From positions 80,204-144,203 of the forward strand of contig DKIV01000043.1 of NCBI GenBank assembly GCA_002454425.1: a stretch of DNA of 64,000 bases, in the 5' to 3' direction. Made by a program: the position numbers and the translations under genes. This DNA comes from Sphingobacteriaceae bacterium UBA6709. Its GTDB lineage: Bacteria > Bacteroidota > Bacteroidia > Sphingobacteriales > Sphingobacteriaceae. The number at the start of each line of letters is the position of its first letter. Position 1 is the stretch's first letter. Shown piece by piece: positions 17,050 through 25,244 of this stretch. Below the pieces are notes generated by a model. It was not told where the DNA came from and searched no databases. It was given only the letters and a program-made list of their open reading frames with translations.

Positions 17050-18123
17050 ATGGAAATAAACCAACACACATATGATATCTTTCTTATTGGTGATACCGGC
17101 GACATTTCTACCGGCAGGAGCGATCCTGTTTTGCGTTGCCTCTGTGCGCATCTCGACAACGCGCAGCCTTCAGCAGTGATCTTTTTAGGTGACAATGTTT
17201 ATCCTCGCGGTCTGCCTGCCCAGGGACATCTCCTGCGTAGCAATGCCGAGCTTATCCTGCAAAAGCATTATGACGCATTGAAAGATTACAAGGGGCGTGT
17301 ATTTTTTATCGCCGGGAATCATGACTGGAATAAAGGTCGAGATGATGGGTATGAGTATGTGAGGCGGCAGGGGCAATATCTGGACAAGCTGTTCGGAGGT
17401 CAGAATGTGTTCCTCCCCTCAAATGGCTGCCCTGGCCCCTCCGAAGTTTCCCTTGATGAGCATATTACCATAATTGCCATTGACACGCAGTGGTGGATGC
17501 AGAAGGGATATCGTCCGGCGGGAGCACATGACGGCTGTTGTGCCTCTGGTGAGGATGACTTTTTCGAGCAGATGGAGCGCTTGCTCGAGAAAAACAGAAA
17601 CAAGCTGGTGCTTATCGCGGGGCATCATCCGGTATATAGCTATGCTATCCATGGTGGTCGTTTTAAGCTGAAACACCATCTTTTTCCCCTGACGATATAC
17701 GATAAGAACGCGTGGCTGCCTTTGCCAGGAATCGGCTCCTTGTTGCCTTTGTATAGAAAACTTCTAGGTGCGCGCGAGGATATGGCGCATCCGCGCTACC
17801 GGCGGTTCAGAGCGCGAATGAAAGAGCTGCTTCGGAGATACCCCGGCGTAATATATGCCGCCGGACATGAGCACAACCTTCAATATATAGAGAAATACGG
17901 CACGCACTTCATTGTGAGTGGCTCAGGATCTAAGGTGAAATATGTTGTGCAGTCAGGGAAGCATCTACGCTACGGACATAAGCATAAAGGATTCTTCAAG
18001 CTTCGCGTAGGATCTGACGGCAGCGCGGAGTTATCGGCATGGTGTATCGATACTTCCGGGAAGAAGCCTCTGGGGGATATGGAATACTGTCAGCAGATCA
18101 TTCCACCGATGTCGCCGCTCTAG
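17050..18123 (+). CDS. calcineurin-like metallophosphoesterase
   Basis: 357 residues with all five metal-site motifs: FLIGDTGD (about 11-18), FLGDNVYPRG (45-54), AGNHDWNKG, AGHHPVYSY and AAGHEHNLQY. The spacing and the inserted Trp/Lys-rich segment around residue 200-260 resemble the larger purple-acid-phosphatase-like group. No signal peptide, so cytoplasmic. It is 14 bases downstream of the ABC ATPase gene and probably in the same operon, although no joint function is obvious. The substrate cannot be read from sequence. Confidence 0.9.
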   Translation: MEINQHTYDIFLIGDTGDISTGRSDPVLRCLCAHLDNAQPSAVIFLGDNVYPRGLPAQGHLLRSNAELILQKHYDALKDYKGRVFFIAGNHDWNKGRDDGYEYVRRQGQYLDKLFGGQNVFLPSNGCPGPSEVSLDEHITIIAIDTQWWMQKGYRPAGAHDGCCASGEDDFFEQMERLLEKNRNKLVLIAGHHPVYSYAIHGGRFKLKHHLFPLTIYDKNAWLPLPGIGSLLPLYRKLLGAREDMAHPRYRRFRARMKELLRRYPGVIYAAGHEHNLQYIEKYGTHFIVSGSGSKVKYVVQSGKHLRYGHKHKGFFKLRVGSDGSAELSAWCIDTSGKKPLGDMEYCQQIIPPMSPL

Positions 18124-18230
18124 CGTTTTAATAACAGGTGCTGCTGTTCGTTTCGATAGTTTTTATTGACGGAAAAGTAGTAGATTTAGTTTCGCGTGAC
18201 ACGCGACAAATTATTTATCACTATTAGAAG

Positions 18231-18515
18231 ATGACACAATACATTATCACCGGAACTGATTTTTCGGATGCATTCGACCGTCGCATGGAGGCACGGGAGC
18301 AACACCTGGAGGGGGCACGTAAATTTAAAGCTGAAGGGAAGCTGCTTTTCGCGGGAGCCTTTTTAAACGATGCAGGCAAGATGGCCGGCTCAACAATGGT
18401 GTTGCAATTTGAACAAGAGGCGGAATTGCACGCCTGGCTGGAAAGTGAACCATACATCCTTCATAAGGTATGGGAAACAATAGACGTTAAGGAAATTAAA
18501 ATTCCGACATTATAG
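18231..18515 (+). CDS. YciI-family protein
   Basis: 94 residues, a single ferredoxin-like YCII domain. The conserved His and Asp are visible in REQHLEGARKF and AFLNDAGKMAGS; FEQEAELHAWLESEPY matches the family's third block. YciI proteins are small dimers with a putative His/Asp active site; no substrate is settled. It is monocistronic, ended by a bidirectional terminator shared with the convergent YdeI-like gene. Confidence 0.88.
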   Translation: MTQYIITGTDFSDAFDRRMEAREQHLEGARKFKAEGKLLFAGAFLNDAGKMAGSTMVLQFEQEAELHAWLESEPYILHKVWETIDVKEIKIPTL

Positions 18516-18518
18516 AAT

Positions 18519-18555
18519 CAAAAGCTCGCAGATAGAACCGGTCTGCGAGCTTTTG
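18519..18555. terminator. bidirectional terminator
   Basis: A 13-base perfect stem (CAAAAGCTCGCAGA and TCTGCGAGCTTTTG) between convergent genes, with A-run and T-run on the two sides so it can act for both strands. Confidence 0.92.
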
Positions 18556-18559
18556 AGTA

Positions 18560-19195
18560 TTAGTCACGACAAGCATCCAGAAGCTTAAGCAATCTTTTCT
18601 GTCTGGTACCTTCCTGCTTTGCCGTCAATACAGATAGGAGCAGTTCTTTACGTCGCGTATAAGAAAAGCTGTTAAACCGCTGTAGGGCGCCATCCTGACA
18701 ACTCAGTAATTCTGAGATGTCATCCGGTAAAGTGATCTTCTTATTTACCATATCTATATGGGCGCTGTATTGCTGGGCGATATTATCATTGCATAGCTCG
18801 GATTTTTTCACCTGATCATTAAATTTATAACGTATCGACGACCACACATCATCAATAGCAACCGAACTTACAGGTCTCATGCCGGCCGCACTTAAGGCAT
18901 CCCAGGAACTCATGAGGTTCAGATCGGCACCCAATCCCGAGCTTTTTTTGGGATAAGCAATCCACACAAGAGTGTCAGCCTTGAATAAATGCATATACTT
19001 CTCCAACGCCAGATCGAGATCTTGCTTGTTATTTACGAACAGCTGTATAAAACTGTATGGCGCTTCGCTATCCTCAATACATATGCTTAGCTGCTCTGGT
19101 AGAGGCTGTAAAAGCTGTTCATAATAATCCGGGGCGCCAACAATAAGTGCCCTTCCTGATTTCAGTTGTAATCGTGACGAAAGATCCCTTGGCAT
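18560..19195 (-). CDS. DUF3052-like plus YdeI/OmdA-like two-part protein
   Basis: 211 residues. The N-terminal half (about 1-135) resembles DUF3052-type proteins: ALIVGAPDYYEQLL, WIAYPKKSSGLGADLN and VAIDDVWSSIRYK. The C-terminal part (about 150-211) has the YdeI/OmpD-associated (OmdA) signature LPDDISELL...FNSFSYTRRKELLLSVLTAKQEGTRQKR. The latter family is widespread, with poorly known roles in envelope or peptide-toxin tolerance. Its start codon is one base from the upstream trmH stop, so the two are one transcript. Confidence 0.82.
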   Translation of the reverse strand: MPRDLSSRLQLKSGRALIVGAPDYYEQLLQPLPEQLSICIEDSEAPYSFIQLFVNNKQDLDLALEKYMHLFKADTLVWIAYPKKSSGLGADLNLMSSWDALSAAGMRPVSSVAIDDVWSSIRYKFNDQVKKSELCNDNIAQQYSAHIDMVNKKITLPDDISELLSCQDGALQRFNSFSYTRRKELLLSVLTAKQEGTRQKRLLKLLDACRD

Positions 19196-19196
19196 A

Positions 19197-19733
19197 TCAA
19201 GTAGACAGTTTAAGTTTTGCGAAAAAGTCCCACAACGCGATGCCTGCAGATACTACCACATTGAAAGAGTGTTTTGTGCCAAACTGAGGAATCTCCAGGC
19301 ATACATCGATAAGCGCCATAGCTTCCTCCGACACGCCATTCACCTCATTTCCCAGAATCAGAGCGTAATGTTCGTTCGGGATGGGCTGAAATTCGTTCAG
19401 CATCGTGCTGCCCTCAGCTTGCTCCAGAGCCACCAGGATGTATCCCTTGCTCTTAAGATCTAACAATATTGTAGTAATGTCAGGCACATGCTGCCATGCT
19501 ACCGATTGGGTAGCACCAAGTGCTGTCTTTTCAATTTCGCGGTGTGGAGGTTGCCCGGTAATACCGCAAAGTGCGAGGCTCTCAACGGCAAAGCCGTCAG
19601 CAGTTCTAAAGATGGAGCCTACATTATGCAAGCTCCGTACGCTGTCCAGCACCACTACAAGCGGAAGTTTCTCCTGTTCTTTAAACTCATCCACGCTCAC
19701 CCGGTTAAGTTCTTCCAGCTTCAGTTTACGCAT
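19197..19733 (-). CDS. TrmH/SpoU-family RNA 2'-O-methyltransferase
   Basis: 178 residues forming one SPOUT domain. All three family motifs are present: motif 1 HNVGSIFRTADGF (about 36-48), motif 2 ALILGNEVNGVS (about 123-134) and motif 3 IPQFGTKHSFNVVVSAGIA, which builds the knotted SAM site. It lacks the N-terminal rRNA-binding domain of RlmB, so it is the short form that methylates tRNA or rRNA ribose. It is 10 bases from the galK stop and one base from the YdeI-like start, so all three may be one operon. Confidence 0.93.
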   Translation of the reverse strand: MRKLKLEELNRVSVDEFKEQEKLPLVVVLDSVRSLHNVGSIFRTADGFAVESLALCGITGQPPHREIEKTALGATQSVAWQHVPDITTILLDLKSKGYILVALEQAEGSTMLNEFQPIPNEHYALILGNEVNGVSEEAMALIDVCLEIPQFGTKHSFNVVVSAGIALWDFFAKLKLST

Positions 19734-19743
19734 ATCTTATAAG

Positions 19744-20901
19744 TTAAATAGTTGCCGAGCCTACGCCACGTCCAGGTACTGAACTATATACTGAGGGGGC
19801 ATAGCCTATCTTGGCCGTATAAAAATCTTCAATCTCTTTGCTAAAGGTGTCAAACTTATCTTTTTTCACAAGAGCTATGGCACATCCACCAAAACCGGCA
19901 CCCGTCATTCTAGCTCCCGTAACGCCCTCAAATCCTTTGCAGAAATCAACAATGGTATCAAGTTCAACGCCCGAGACTTCATACAAATGCTGCAAGGAAT
20001 CATGAGATGCAAACATCAGCTTCCCGAAGTCATCAATGCGGTTTTCATCCAGAGCTATGGCAGCATGCAATACGCGATCATTCTCTTCAACCACGTGTTT
20101 AGCACGATTACGAACAACCTCATCATTGATAAGATTCGCATTAGCAGCAAATGTAGCACCGTCAATGTCGCAAAGATTTTGAATGTCCAGCTTACGCTGA
20201 AGGGCCTTCAGTGCCTGTTGACACTCCGCAACACGTTCGTTATATTTCGATTCAGTGAGCTTGCGTGGTTTATTGGTATTGATGATTGCCAGGTAATGGT
20301 CGCCAAGATCACATTCTACCGCCTGGTAGTTAAGAGTATCGCAGTTAAGCTTAAGTGCTTTATTTTCTTCTCCAAAGGCAACGGCAAACTGATCCATAAT
20401 ACCGGAGTTCACGCCTATGAATTCATTTTCGACCCGCTTTGAAAGCTTTACAAGATCAAGCTTATTGAAACCGGCGTCAAAAAGATCGTTCAAGGCGTAG
20501 GCTGTGACAACCTCAATAGATGCCGAAGATGAAAGGCTTGCTCCGATAGGTAAATTACCGAAATAGAGAAGATCAAGGCCCTTGATCTCTTTGCCTGCAG
20601 CTAGGAAGTGATGGATAACACCCAGTGGATAATTAAACCACTCTTTACCTGTTTTCTCATACGCCGGCTGCATTGGAATTTCCAGGCTTTCATCAAAGTT
20701 GACACTACGGAAGCGGAAGTCTCCATTTGGATTTTCAGCTACAAGAAGATAGGTTCCCATGGTAATAGCGCAAGGCATCACCAACCCACCATTGTAATCA
20801 ATATGTTCACCGATCAGATTTACGCGTCCCGGTGCAAAAAATATATTCTGGCATGGCTGCCCGAAGAATTCCTGAAATTGTTGTTTTAGGTTATTGAGCA
20901 T
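19744..20901 (-). CDS. galK: galactokinase
   Basis: The open frame extends upstream to 20946, but the ATG at 20901 (MLNNLKQQFQEFFG) is the family-typical start, and a -7 promoter box lies between the two. The 385-residue protein has the GHMP motifs in order: galactose-binding GRVNLIGEHIDYNGG (about 25-39), ATP-binding LPIGASLSSSASIE and C-terminal GARMTGAGFGGCAIAL. It phosphorylates galactose at C1 for the Leloir pathway. galT, galE and galM are not in the window, so it stands apart from a gal operon and instead neighbours a xylose locus. Confidence 0.97.
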   Translation of the reverse strand: MLNNLKQQFQEFFGQPCQNIFFAPGRVNLIGEHIDYNGGLVMPCAITMGTYLLVAENPNGDFRFRSVNFDESLEIPMQPAYEKTGKEWFNYPLGVIHHFLAAGKEIKGLDLLYFGNLPIGASLSSSASIEVVTAYALNDLFDAGFNKLDLVKLSKRVENEFIGVNSGIMDQFAVAFGEENKALKLNCDTLNYQAVECDLGDHYLAIINTNKPRKLTESKYNERVAECQQALKALQRKLDIQNLCDIDGATFAANANLINDEVVRNRAKHVVEENDRVLHAAIALDENRIDDFGKLMFASHDSLQHLYEVSGVELDTIVDFCKGFEGVTGARMTGAGFGGCAIALVKKDKFDTFSKEIEDFYTAKIGYAPSVYSSVPGRGVGSATI

Positions 20902-20904
20902 TGT

Positions 20905-20925
20905 ATTAACGTTTTGCCAAATATA
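20905..20925 (-). promoter_or_regulatory. galK promoter -7 box with AACGTT-centred site
   Basis: On the minus strand TATATTTG (complement of 20918-20925) is an exact -7 box. The predicted start near 20911 falls in GCAAAACGTTAATA, whose AACGTT core is the same as in the xyl and mannan operator candidates. A leader of only about ten bases would precede the ATG at 20901. Confidence 0.45.
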
Positions 20926-21008
20926 ATAATATCTAACTATTGGCATAACGCAGGCTTACATATCTTAAGGCGATATTGACGACGCGTCAGACGCCAGAGT
21001 GCCTCTGC

Positions 21009-22019
21009 CTAAGACCGGCGAAGAGACGATGCTCTTGTAACCAGAATAGGCTCAAGAATCAACCGTTGATGGGGAGCCTGATCACCAATGTTTTGAAGGA
21101 AAAGATTGGCTGCCTCTTTGCCCATTAAAATTGTTTGCTGATCTATGGTCGAAAGTCCAGGACTTACAAGACTGCCGAACGCTTCATTTGCGAACCCTAT
21201 AACCCCCACCTCTTCGGGTACCCGAATGTTGAGCTCCCGAAGTTGCTCAAGCACGCCCATGGCGGTATAGTCTTCAAGCGCGAAAACGGCGTCAAAATGC
21301 TCTCCCCTCATGTGGAAGTCGTTGATTACATCTTTTCCAAATTGCCCCGAGAAGTCGCCTTTCACCACAAGTTCTTCATCTACGGGTATTCCATAATGAA
21401 GTAAAGCATCCATGTATCCGCGCAGGCGCTCCCTGAAAATAGTTATATCTTTTGATGAGGTAATGTGCATTATTCTTCTGAATCCCTGCTTTATAAGATG
21501 TTCAGTGGCGATAAATCCGCCCTTGTAATCGTCGATAGTGACAGAGGGAACACTGAGTTCAGGAAGATGGCGGTCAAAGAATACCAGAGGCGTCTTACGA
21601 TCTACGACCTCGCTGAAACTCGCAGCGCTGTCAGTCTCGGTAGAGATGGAGGCGATGATTCCGTCAACGCGGGAATTCAGGAAGGTTGTAATACCCTTGG
21701 CTTCCTGATTTTTTGATTCATGCGACTGATATAGCAAAACAGTATAGCCATTGGCGTTCATTATTTCTTCAATTCCGGATACTACGGAACTGAAAAAGGA
21801 TACCTTCAGACTGGGTACGATGATGCCTATAGTATTGGTGCGCCCGGAGCGCAAAGAAGACGCTATTTTATTTTGCCGGTAACCAAGGCGGTCGGCGGTT
21901 TCGCGTACCGCTTTCTTCGTAGCGGCACTGATGCCGGGATGATCGTTCAGCGCTCTTGCTACGCTTGAAAAAGTAATGTTTAGTTCTTTGGCAATATCAA
22001 GAATGGTAACTTTTTTCAT
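21009..22019 (-). CDS. LacI-family transcriptional regulator of the xylose genes (putative XylR)
   Basis: 336 residues. The N-terminal LacI helix-turn-helix (about 1-50) reads TILDIAKELNITFSSVARALNDHPGISAATKKAV, followed by the hinge RLGYRQNKIASSLRSG and a periplasmic-binding-protein-like effector domain (about 60-336) with TNTIGIIVPSL and IDQQTILMGKEAANLFL. It is transcribed away from xylB/xylA. Two copies of TGCAAACGTTGGC lie in the shared 234-base promoter region, matching the palindromic AACGTT-core operators typical of LacI proteins. I infer it represses xylAB and itself, released by a xylose-derived signal. The exact effector is not visible. Confidence 0.88.
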   Translation of the reverse strand: MKKVTILDIAKELNITFSSVARALNDHPGISAATKKAVRETADRLGYRQNKIASSLRSGRTNTIGIIVPSLKVSFFSSVVSGIEEIMNANGYTVLLYQSHESKNQEAKGITTFLNSRVDGIIASISTETDSAASFSEVVDRKTPLVFFDRHLPELSVPSVTIDDYKGGFIATEHLIKQGFRRIMHITSSKDITIFRERLRGYMDALLHYGIPVDEELVVKGDFSGQFGKDVINDFHMRGEHFDAVFALEDYTAMGVLEQLRELNIRVPEEVGVIGFANEAFGSLVSPGLSTIDQQTILMGKEAANLFLQNIGDQAPHQRLILEPILVTRASSLRRS

Positions 22020-22063
22020 TTCTTCGAACGCTGATAAGAAGGCTCTAACTCCTCTGTTTTGTT

Positions 22064-22071
22064 CAAAAGTA
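22064..22071 (-). promoter_or_regulatory. -7 box of the xyl LacI-type regulator gene
   Basis: The complement reads TACTTTTG, an exact TAnnTTTG match about 45 bases before the ATG at 22019. TTTG on the same strand (complement of 22094-22097) is a possible -33 element with a rather long 22-base spacer and overlaps the first operator copy. Confidence 0.4.
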
Positions 22072-22091
22072 ATAAAAAATCTTCGGCTACT

Positions 22092-22105
22092 TGCAAACGT
22101 TGGCC
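22092..22105. promoter_or_regulatory. candidate LacI-type operator O1
   Basis: TGCAAACGTTGGCC; 13 of 14 bases identical to O2 at 22177. AACGTT core, outer TGC/GCC arms. It overlaps the presumed -33 element of the regulator gene, so autorepression is plausible. Confidence 0.6.
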
Positions 22106-22176
22106 AAGATGGACATCAACAGAAGGTATCTTTTAAAAAAATATTTTCCATTAATAAATAATTATCAATACCTTGG

Positions 22177-22190
22177 TGCAAACGTTGGCA
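22177..22190. promoter_or_regulatory. candidate LacI-type operator O2
   Basis: TGCAAACGTTGGCA: TGC/GCA arms around AACGTT, nearly palindromic. It lies 63 bases before the xylB start codon, 85 bases (about eight helical turns) from O1, which would suit cooperative binding or a short loop. Confidence 0.65.
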
Positions 22191-22253
22191 CAGCTTATAG
22201 CCAGTTGCTTGTCGACGTATATAAAATAACCTAACAATAAACGACAACGATAT

Positions 22254-23729
22254 ATGTTATTACTTGGAATAGACGTTGGAACCTCATCAATAAAAGTCTC
22301 CGTAGTTGACGCCGCTAGTCGGCAAGCCGTCGCCAGCGCGCAGTATCCCGACACAGAATCAGAAATAAAGAGCTTGCGTTCCGGCTGGGCCGAGCAGTCG
22401 CCAGCTATGTGGTGGGAGCATGTTCAGCGAGCCATTCTCAAAGCAAATGCGCTTGGTGCCTATAATCCGCATGACATCGCTGCTATCGGGATCGCCTATC
22501 AGATGCACGGCCTGGTGGTAGTAGACAAACAGGAACGTGTCTTGCGCGACTCCATAATCTGGTGCGATAGCCGGGCCGTAGAGATAGGCAATGAAGCATT
22601 TCTTGGATTAGGTCCGGAGCACGCGCTTTCGCACCTGCTCAATTCACCGGGTAATTTCACAGCATCGAAGCTGGCCTGGGTAAAGCAGCACGAACCTGAA
22701 GTATTCAGTAAAATAGATAAGGTGATGTTGCCTGGCGACTATATTGCCATGTGTCTGACCGGCGAGCTTACCTGTAGCGCATCTTCCTTATCCGAAGGAA
22801 TTTTTTGGGATTTCCAACGTCAGGAGCTTTCCAGCGATATATTGCGGCAGTACGGTTTCAGTCGCGACCTGTTTCCCAGGATACTACCGGTATTCGCTTC
22901 GCACGGTCAACTGCGGGGATCGACGGCGGCACTTCTGGGACTTAAAAGCGGCATTCCTGTGAGTTATAAGTCAGGTGATCAGCCTAATAACGCATTATCA
23001 TTAAACGTACTTAAGCCTGGAGAGGTTGCGGCCACCGCAGGTACTTCCGGGGTGATTTATGGAATCAGCGATACCCTTGCTTATGATAAGGCGTCACGTG
23101 TAAATACTTTCGCACATGTAAACTACACCAAAGAGGACCAGCGCTTGGGGATACTGCTTTGCATTAACGGAACGGGTATTCTTAATCGTTGGATGCGCGA
23201 TAATATAGGAGGAGCAAGGAGCTATGCCGAAGTCAACAGCCTCGCCGCTACGGTAGCTGTCGGTGCCGAAGGCTTGCGCGTCTTACCCTTTGGCAATGGC
23301 GCTGAGCGTATGTTAAACAACAAGATTATCGGAGCACAAATACTTAATGTCGATCTGAATATTCACAATACCGCTCATCTATTTCGTGCCGCGCAGGAAG
23401 GCATCGCCTGTTCTTTCCGCTACGGGCTCGACATTATCAGGCAGAACGGTATGAATCCATCCGTAATAAGAGTTGGACGCGCGAACTTGTTCCTCAGTCC
23501 GCTCTTCACGCAGGCATTCGTCAATACCACGGGCGTTCCTGTCGAGTTCTACAGCAACGATGGTAGTGTAGGCGCCGCGATCGGTGCCGGTATCGGTGCC
23601 CGGATCTTCAGCAGTGAAGAGGAGGCTTTCGATAACATGAAGGCTCAAGAGCTTGTAGAACCCACGATGGCTACTCAATACGATGAGCTTTACCAAAGTT
23701 GGAAATCATGCCTACAGAAATTTCTATAA
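22254..23729 (+). CDS. xylB: xylulokinase
   Basis: 491 residues of the FGGY kinase family: N-terminal LGIDVGTSSIKVSVVD (about 4-19), the QMHGLVVVD box (about 83-91) with the xylulokinase-type Met-His-Gly, catalytic region SLSEGIFWDFQ and the C-terminal FGGY-like GNGAERMLNN plus VGRANLFLSPLFTQAF. It phosphorylates D-xylulose for entry into the pentose phosphate pathway. It is 33 bases upstream of xylA and divergent from the LacI regulator; the pair forms a two-gene xylose operon with no transporter. Confidence 0.96.
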   Translation: MLLLGIDVGTSSIKVSVVDAASRQAVASAQYPDTESEIKSLRSGWAEQSPAMWWEHVQRAILKANALGAYNPHDIAAIGIAYQMHGLVVVDKQERVLRDSIIWCDSRAVEIGNEAFLGLGPEHALSHLLNSPGNFTASKLAWVKQHEPEVFSKIDKVMLPGDYIAMCLTGELTCSASSLSEGIFWDFQRQELSSDILRQYGFSRDLFPRILPVFASHGQLRGSTAALLGLKSGIPVSYKSGDQPNNALSLNVLKPGEVAATAGTSGVIYGISDTLAYDKASRVNTFAHVNYTKEDQRLGILLCINGTGILNRWMRDNIGGARSYAEVNSLAATVAVGAEGLRVLPFGNGAERMLNNKIIGAQILNVDLNIHNTAHLFRAAQEGIACSFRYGLDIIRQNGMNPSVIRVGRANLFLSPLFTQAFVNTTGVPVEFYSNDGSVGAAIGAGIGARIFSSEEEAFDNMKAQELVEPTMATQYDELYQSWKSCLQKFL

Positions 23730-23762
23730 TACAGACATAAACAATTCAATTTATTAAACACT

Positions 23763-25094
23763 ATGGCAAATGTTATCACCGGTGAAACTGAGTTTTTCAA
23801 AGGTATTTCACAGATTAAATATGAGGGAACTACATCCGACAATCCGCTGGCATTCCGCTGGTACGATGAGAATAAAGTGGTTGCCGGAAAAACGTTAAAA
23901 GAGCATTTTCGTTTCGCTTGCGCCTATTGGCATTCTTTCTGCGGAAATGGTGCCGATCCTTTTGGTGGCCCTTCGCACGTTTTTCCCTGGGATAAAAATG
24001 CAGACGCTGTGGCGCGCGCCAAGGATAAGATGGATGCCGCTTTTGAGTTTATCACTAAAATGGGTCTCCCATATTATTGCTTTCACGATGTCGATCTTGT
24101 TGATTATACCAACGACGTTACGGAAAACGAACGCCGTCTGCAAGCTATTGTCGAGTATGCGAAGCAAAAGCAAGCTGACAGCGGCGTGAAGCTCCTTTGG
24201 GGTACCGCAAACGTGTTCAGCAATCCTCGCTATATGAATGGCGCTTCGACAAACCCCGACTTCCACGTGCTGGCGCATGCCGCAACGCAGGTGAAGGGAG
24301 CTCTCGATGCTACCATCGCTTTGGGAGGCGAAAATTACGTGTTCTGGGGAGGCCGCGAAGGATATATGACCTTACTGAATACCGATATGAAGCGCGAACA
24401 GGAGCACCTTGCCCGTTTCCTGCATACGGCAAAAGATTATGCCCGTGCAAATGGCTTTAAGGGAACCTTCTTTATCGAACCCAAGCCTTGCGAACCTACC
24501 AAACATCAGTATGATTACGACGCAGCGACAGTAATAGGCTTCCTTCGTCAGTATGATCTGCTTGGCGACTTTAAGCTAAACCTCGAAGTTAACCATGCTA
24601 CGCTGGCAGGCCATACTTTCCAGCATGAAATGCAGGTGGCTGCAGATGCCGGACTTCTTGGATCCATGGATGCCAACCGCGGCGACTATCAGAATGGCTG
24701 GGATACCGATCAGTTCCCTAACAACGTAGGCGAGCTTACCGAGTGTATGTTAGTGTTCCTGCAATCCGGAGGCCTGCAAGGTGGCGGTATCAACTTCGAC
24801 GCTAAGATTCGCCGTAACTCTACCGATATGGAAGATCTTTTCCATGCCCATATCGGTGGTATGGATACCTTCGCCCGCGCCCTCATCGTTGCGGATAAGG
24901 TGCTCACCCAATCTGACTATCTGCAATTCCGTGAAGATCGCTACGCGTCTTTCGATACCGGAAAAGGGCAGGAGTTTGAACAAGGCAAGCTAAGCCTGGA
25001 AGATTTACGCGCGTATGCCATTGAGCAGGGCGAGCCCGCAGCGAAAAGCGGTCGTCAGGAATATCTTGAAAATCTAATTAACAGGTATTTATAA
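23763..25094 (+). CDS. xylA: xylose isomerase
   Basis: 443 residues, the usual length for class II xylose isomerases. Catalytic and metal sites are visible: FCFHDVDL-type block YYCFHDVDLVD (about 99-109, His101 and Asp104 region), WGGREGYMTLLNTDM, FIEPKPCEPTKHQYDYD (metal Glu and Lys), EVNHATLAGHTFQHE and GSMDANRGDYQNGWDTDQFP. It interconverts D-xylose and D-xylulose with two divalent metals. It is the second gene of the xyl operon; its stop codon is embedded in a 16-base palindrome and a strong terminator follows. Confidence 0.98.
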   Translation: MANVITGETEFFKGISQIKYEGTTSDNPLAFRWYDENKVVAGKTLKEHFRFACAYWHSFCGNGADPFGGPSHVFPWDKNADAVARAKDKMDAAFEFITKMGLPYYCFHDVDLVDYTNDVTENERRLQAIVEYAKQKQADSGVKLLWGTANVFSNPRYMNGASTNPDFHVLAHAATQVKGALDATIALGGENYVFWGGREGYMTLLNTDMKREQEHLARFLHTAKDYARANGFKGTFFIEPKPCEPTKHQYDYDAATVIGFLRQYDLLGDFKLNLEVNHATLAGHTFQHEMQVAADAGLLGSMDANRGDYQNGWDTDQFPNNVGELTECMLVFLQSGGLQGGGINFDAKIRRNSTDMEDLFHAHIGGMDTFARALIVADKVLTQSDYLQFREDRYASFDTGKGQEFEQGKLSLEDLRAYAIEQGEPAAKSGRQEYLENLINRYL

Positions 25095-25099
25095 ATACC
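25084..25099. repeat. 16-base perfect palindrome over the xylA stop codon
   Basis: GGTATTTATAAATACC includes the xylA TAA. A second inverted repeat, CTGGCAT/ATGCCAG, follows at 25112-25129. The role is unknown; see findings. Confidence 0.6.
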
Positions 25100-25143
25100 A
25101 CTGTATCCGGTCTGGCATATACATGCCAGCCGATGCTCCAATG

Positions 25144-25188
25144 AACAGCAAAAGACGGAATGCTTTGAGTATTTCGTCTTTTGCTGTT
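25144..25188. terminator. terminator after xylA
   Basis: Fourteen-base stem AACAGCAAAAGACG with CGTCTTTTGCTGTT around a 17-base loop. It separates the xyl operon from the GH125 gene. Confidence 0.85.
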
Positions 25189-25206
25189 TATGAGTGGTTG
25201 GAACTA

Positions 25207-25238
25207 TTTGCTAAACCGTTTTTCTTTCATTATATTTA
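25207..25238 (+). promoter_or_regulatory. GH125 promoter with a palindromic operator in the spacer
   Basis: TTTG (25207-25210), 20-base spacer, TATATTTA (25231-25238; one mismatch to the -7 consensus). The spacer begins CTAAACCGTTTT, which differs by one base from the perfect palindrome in the ROK promoter at 30250. The predicted transcript starts near 25243, practically at the ATG (25245), so the mRNA would be leaderless. Confidence 0.6.
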
Positions 25239-25244
25239 GCCTAT

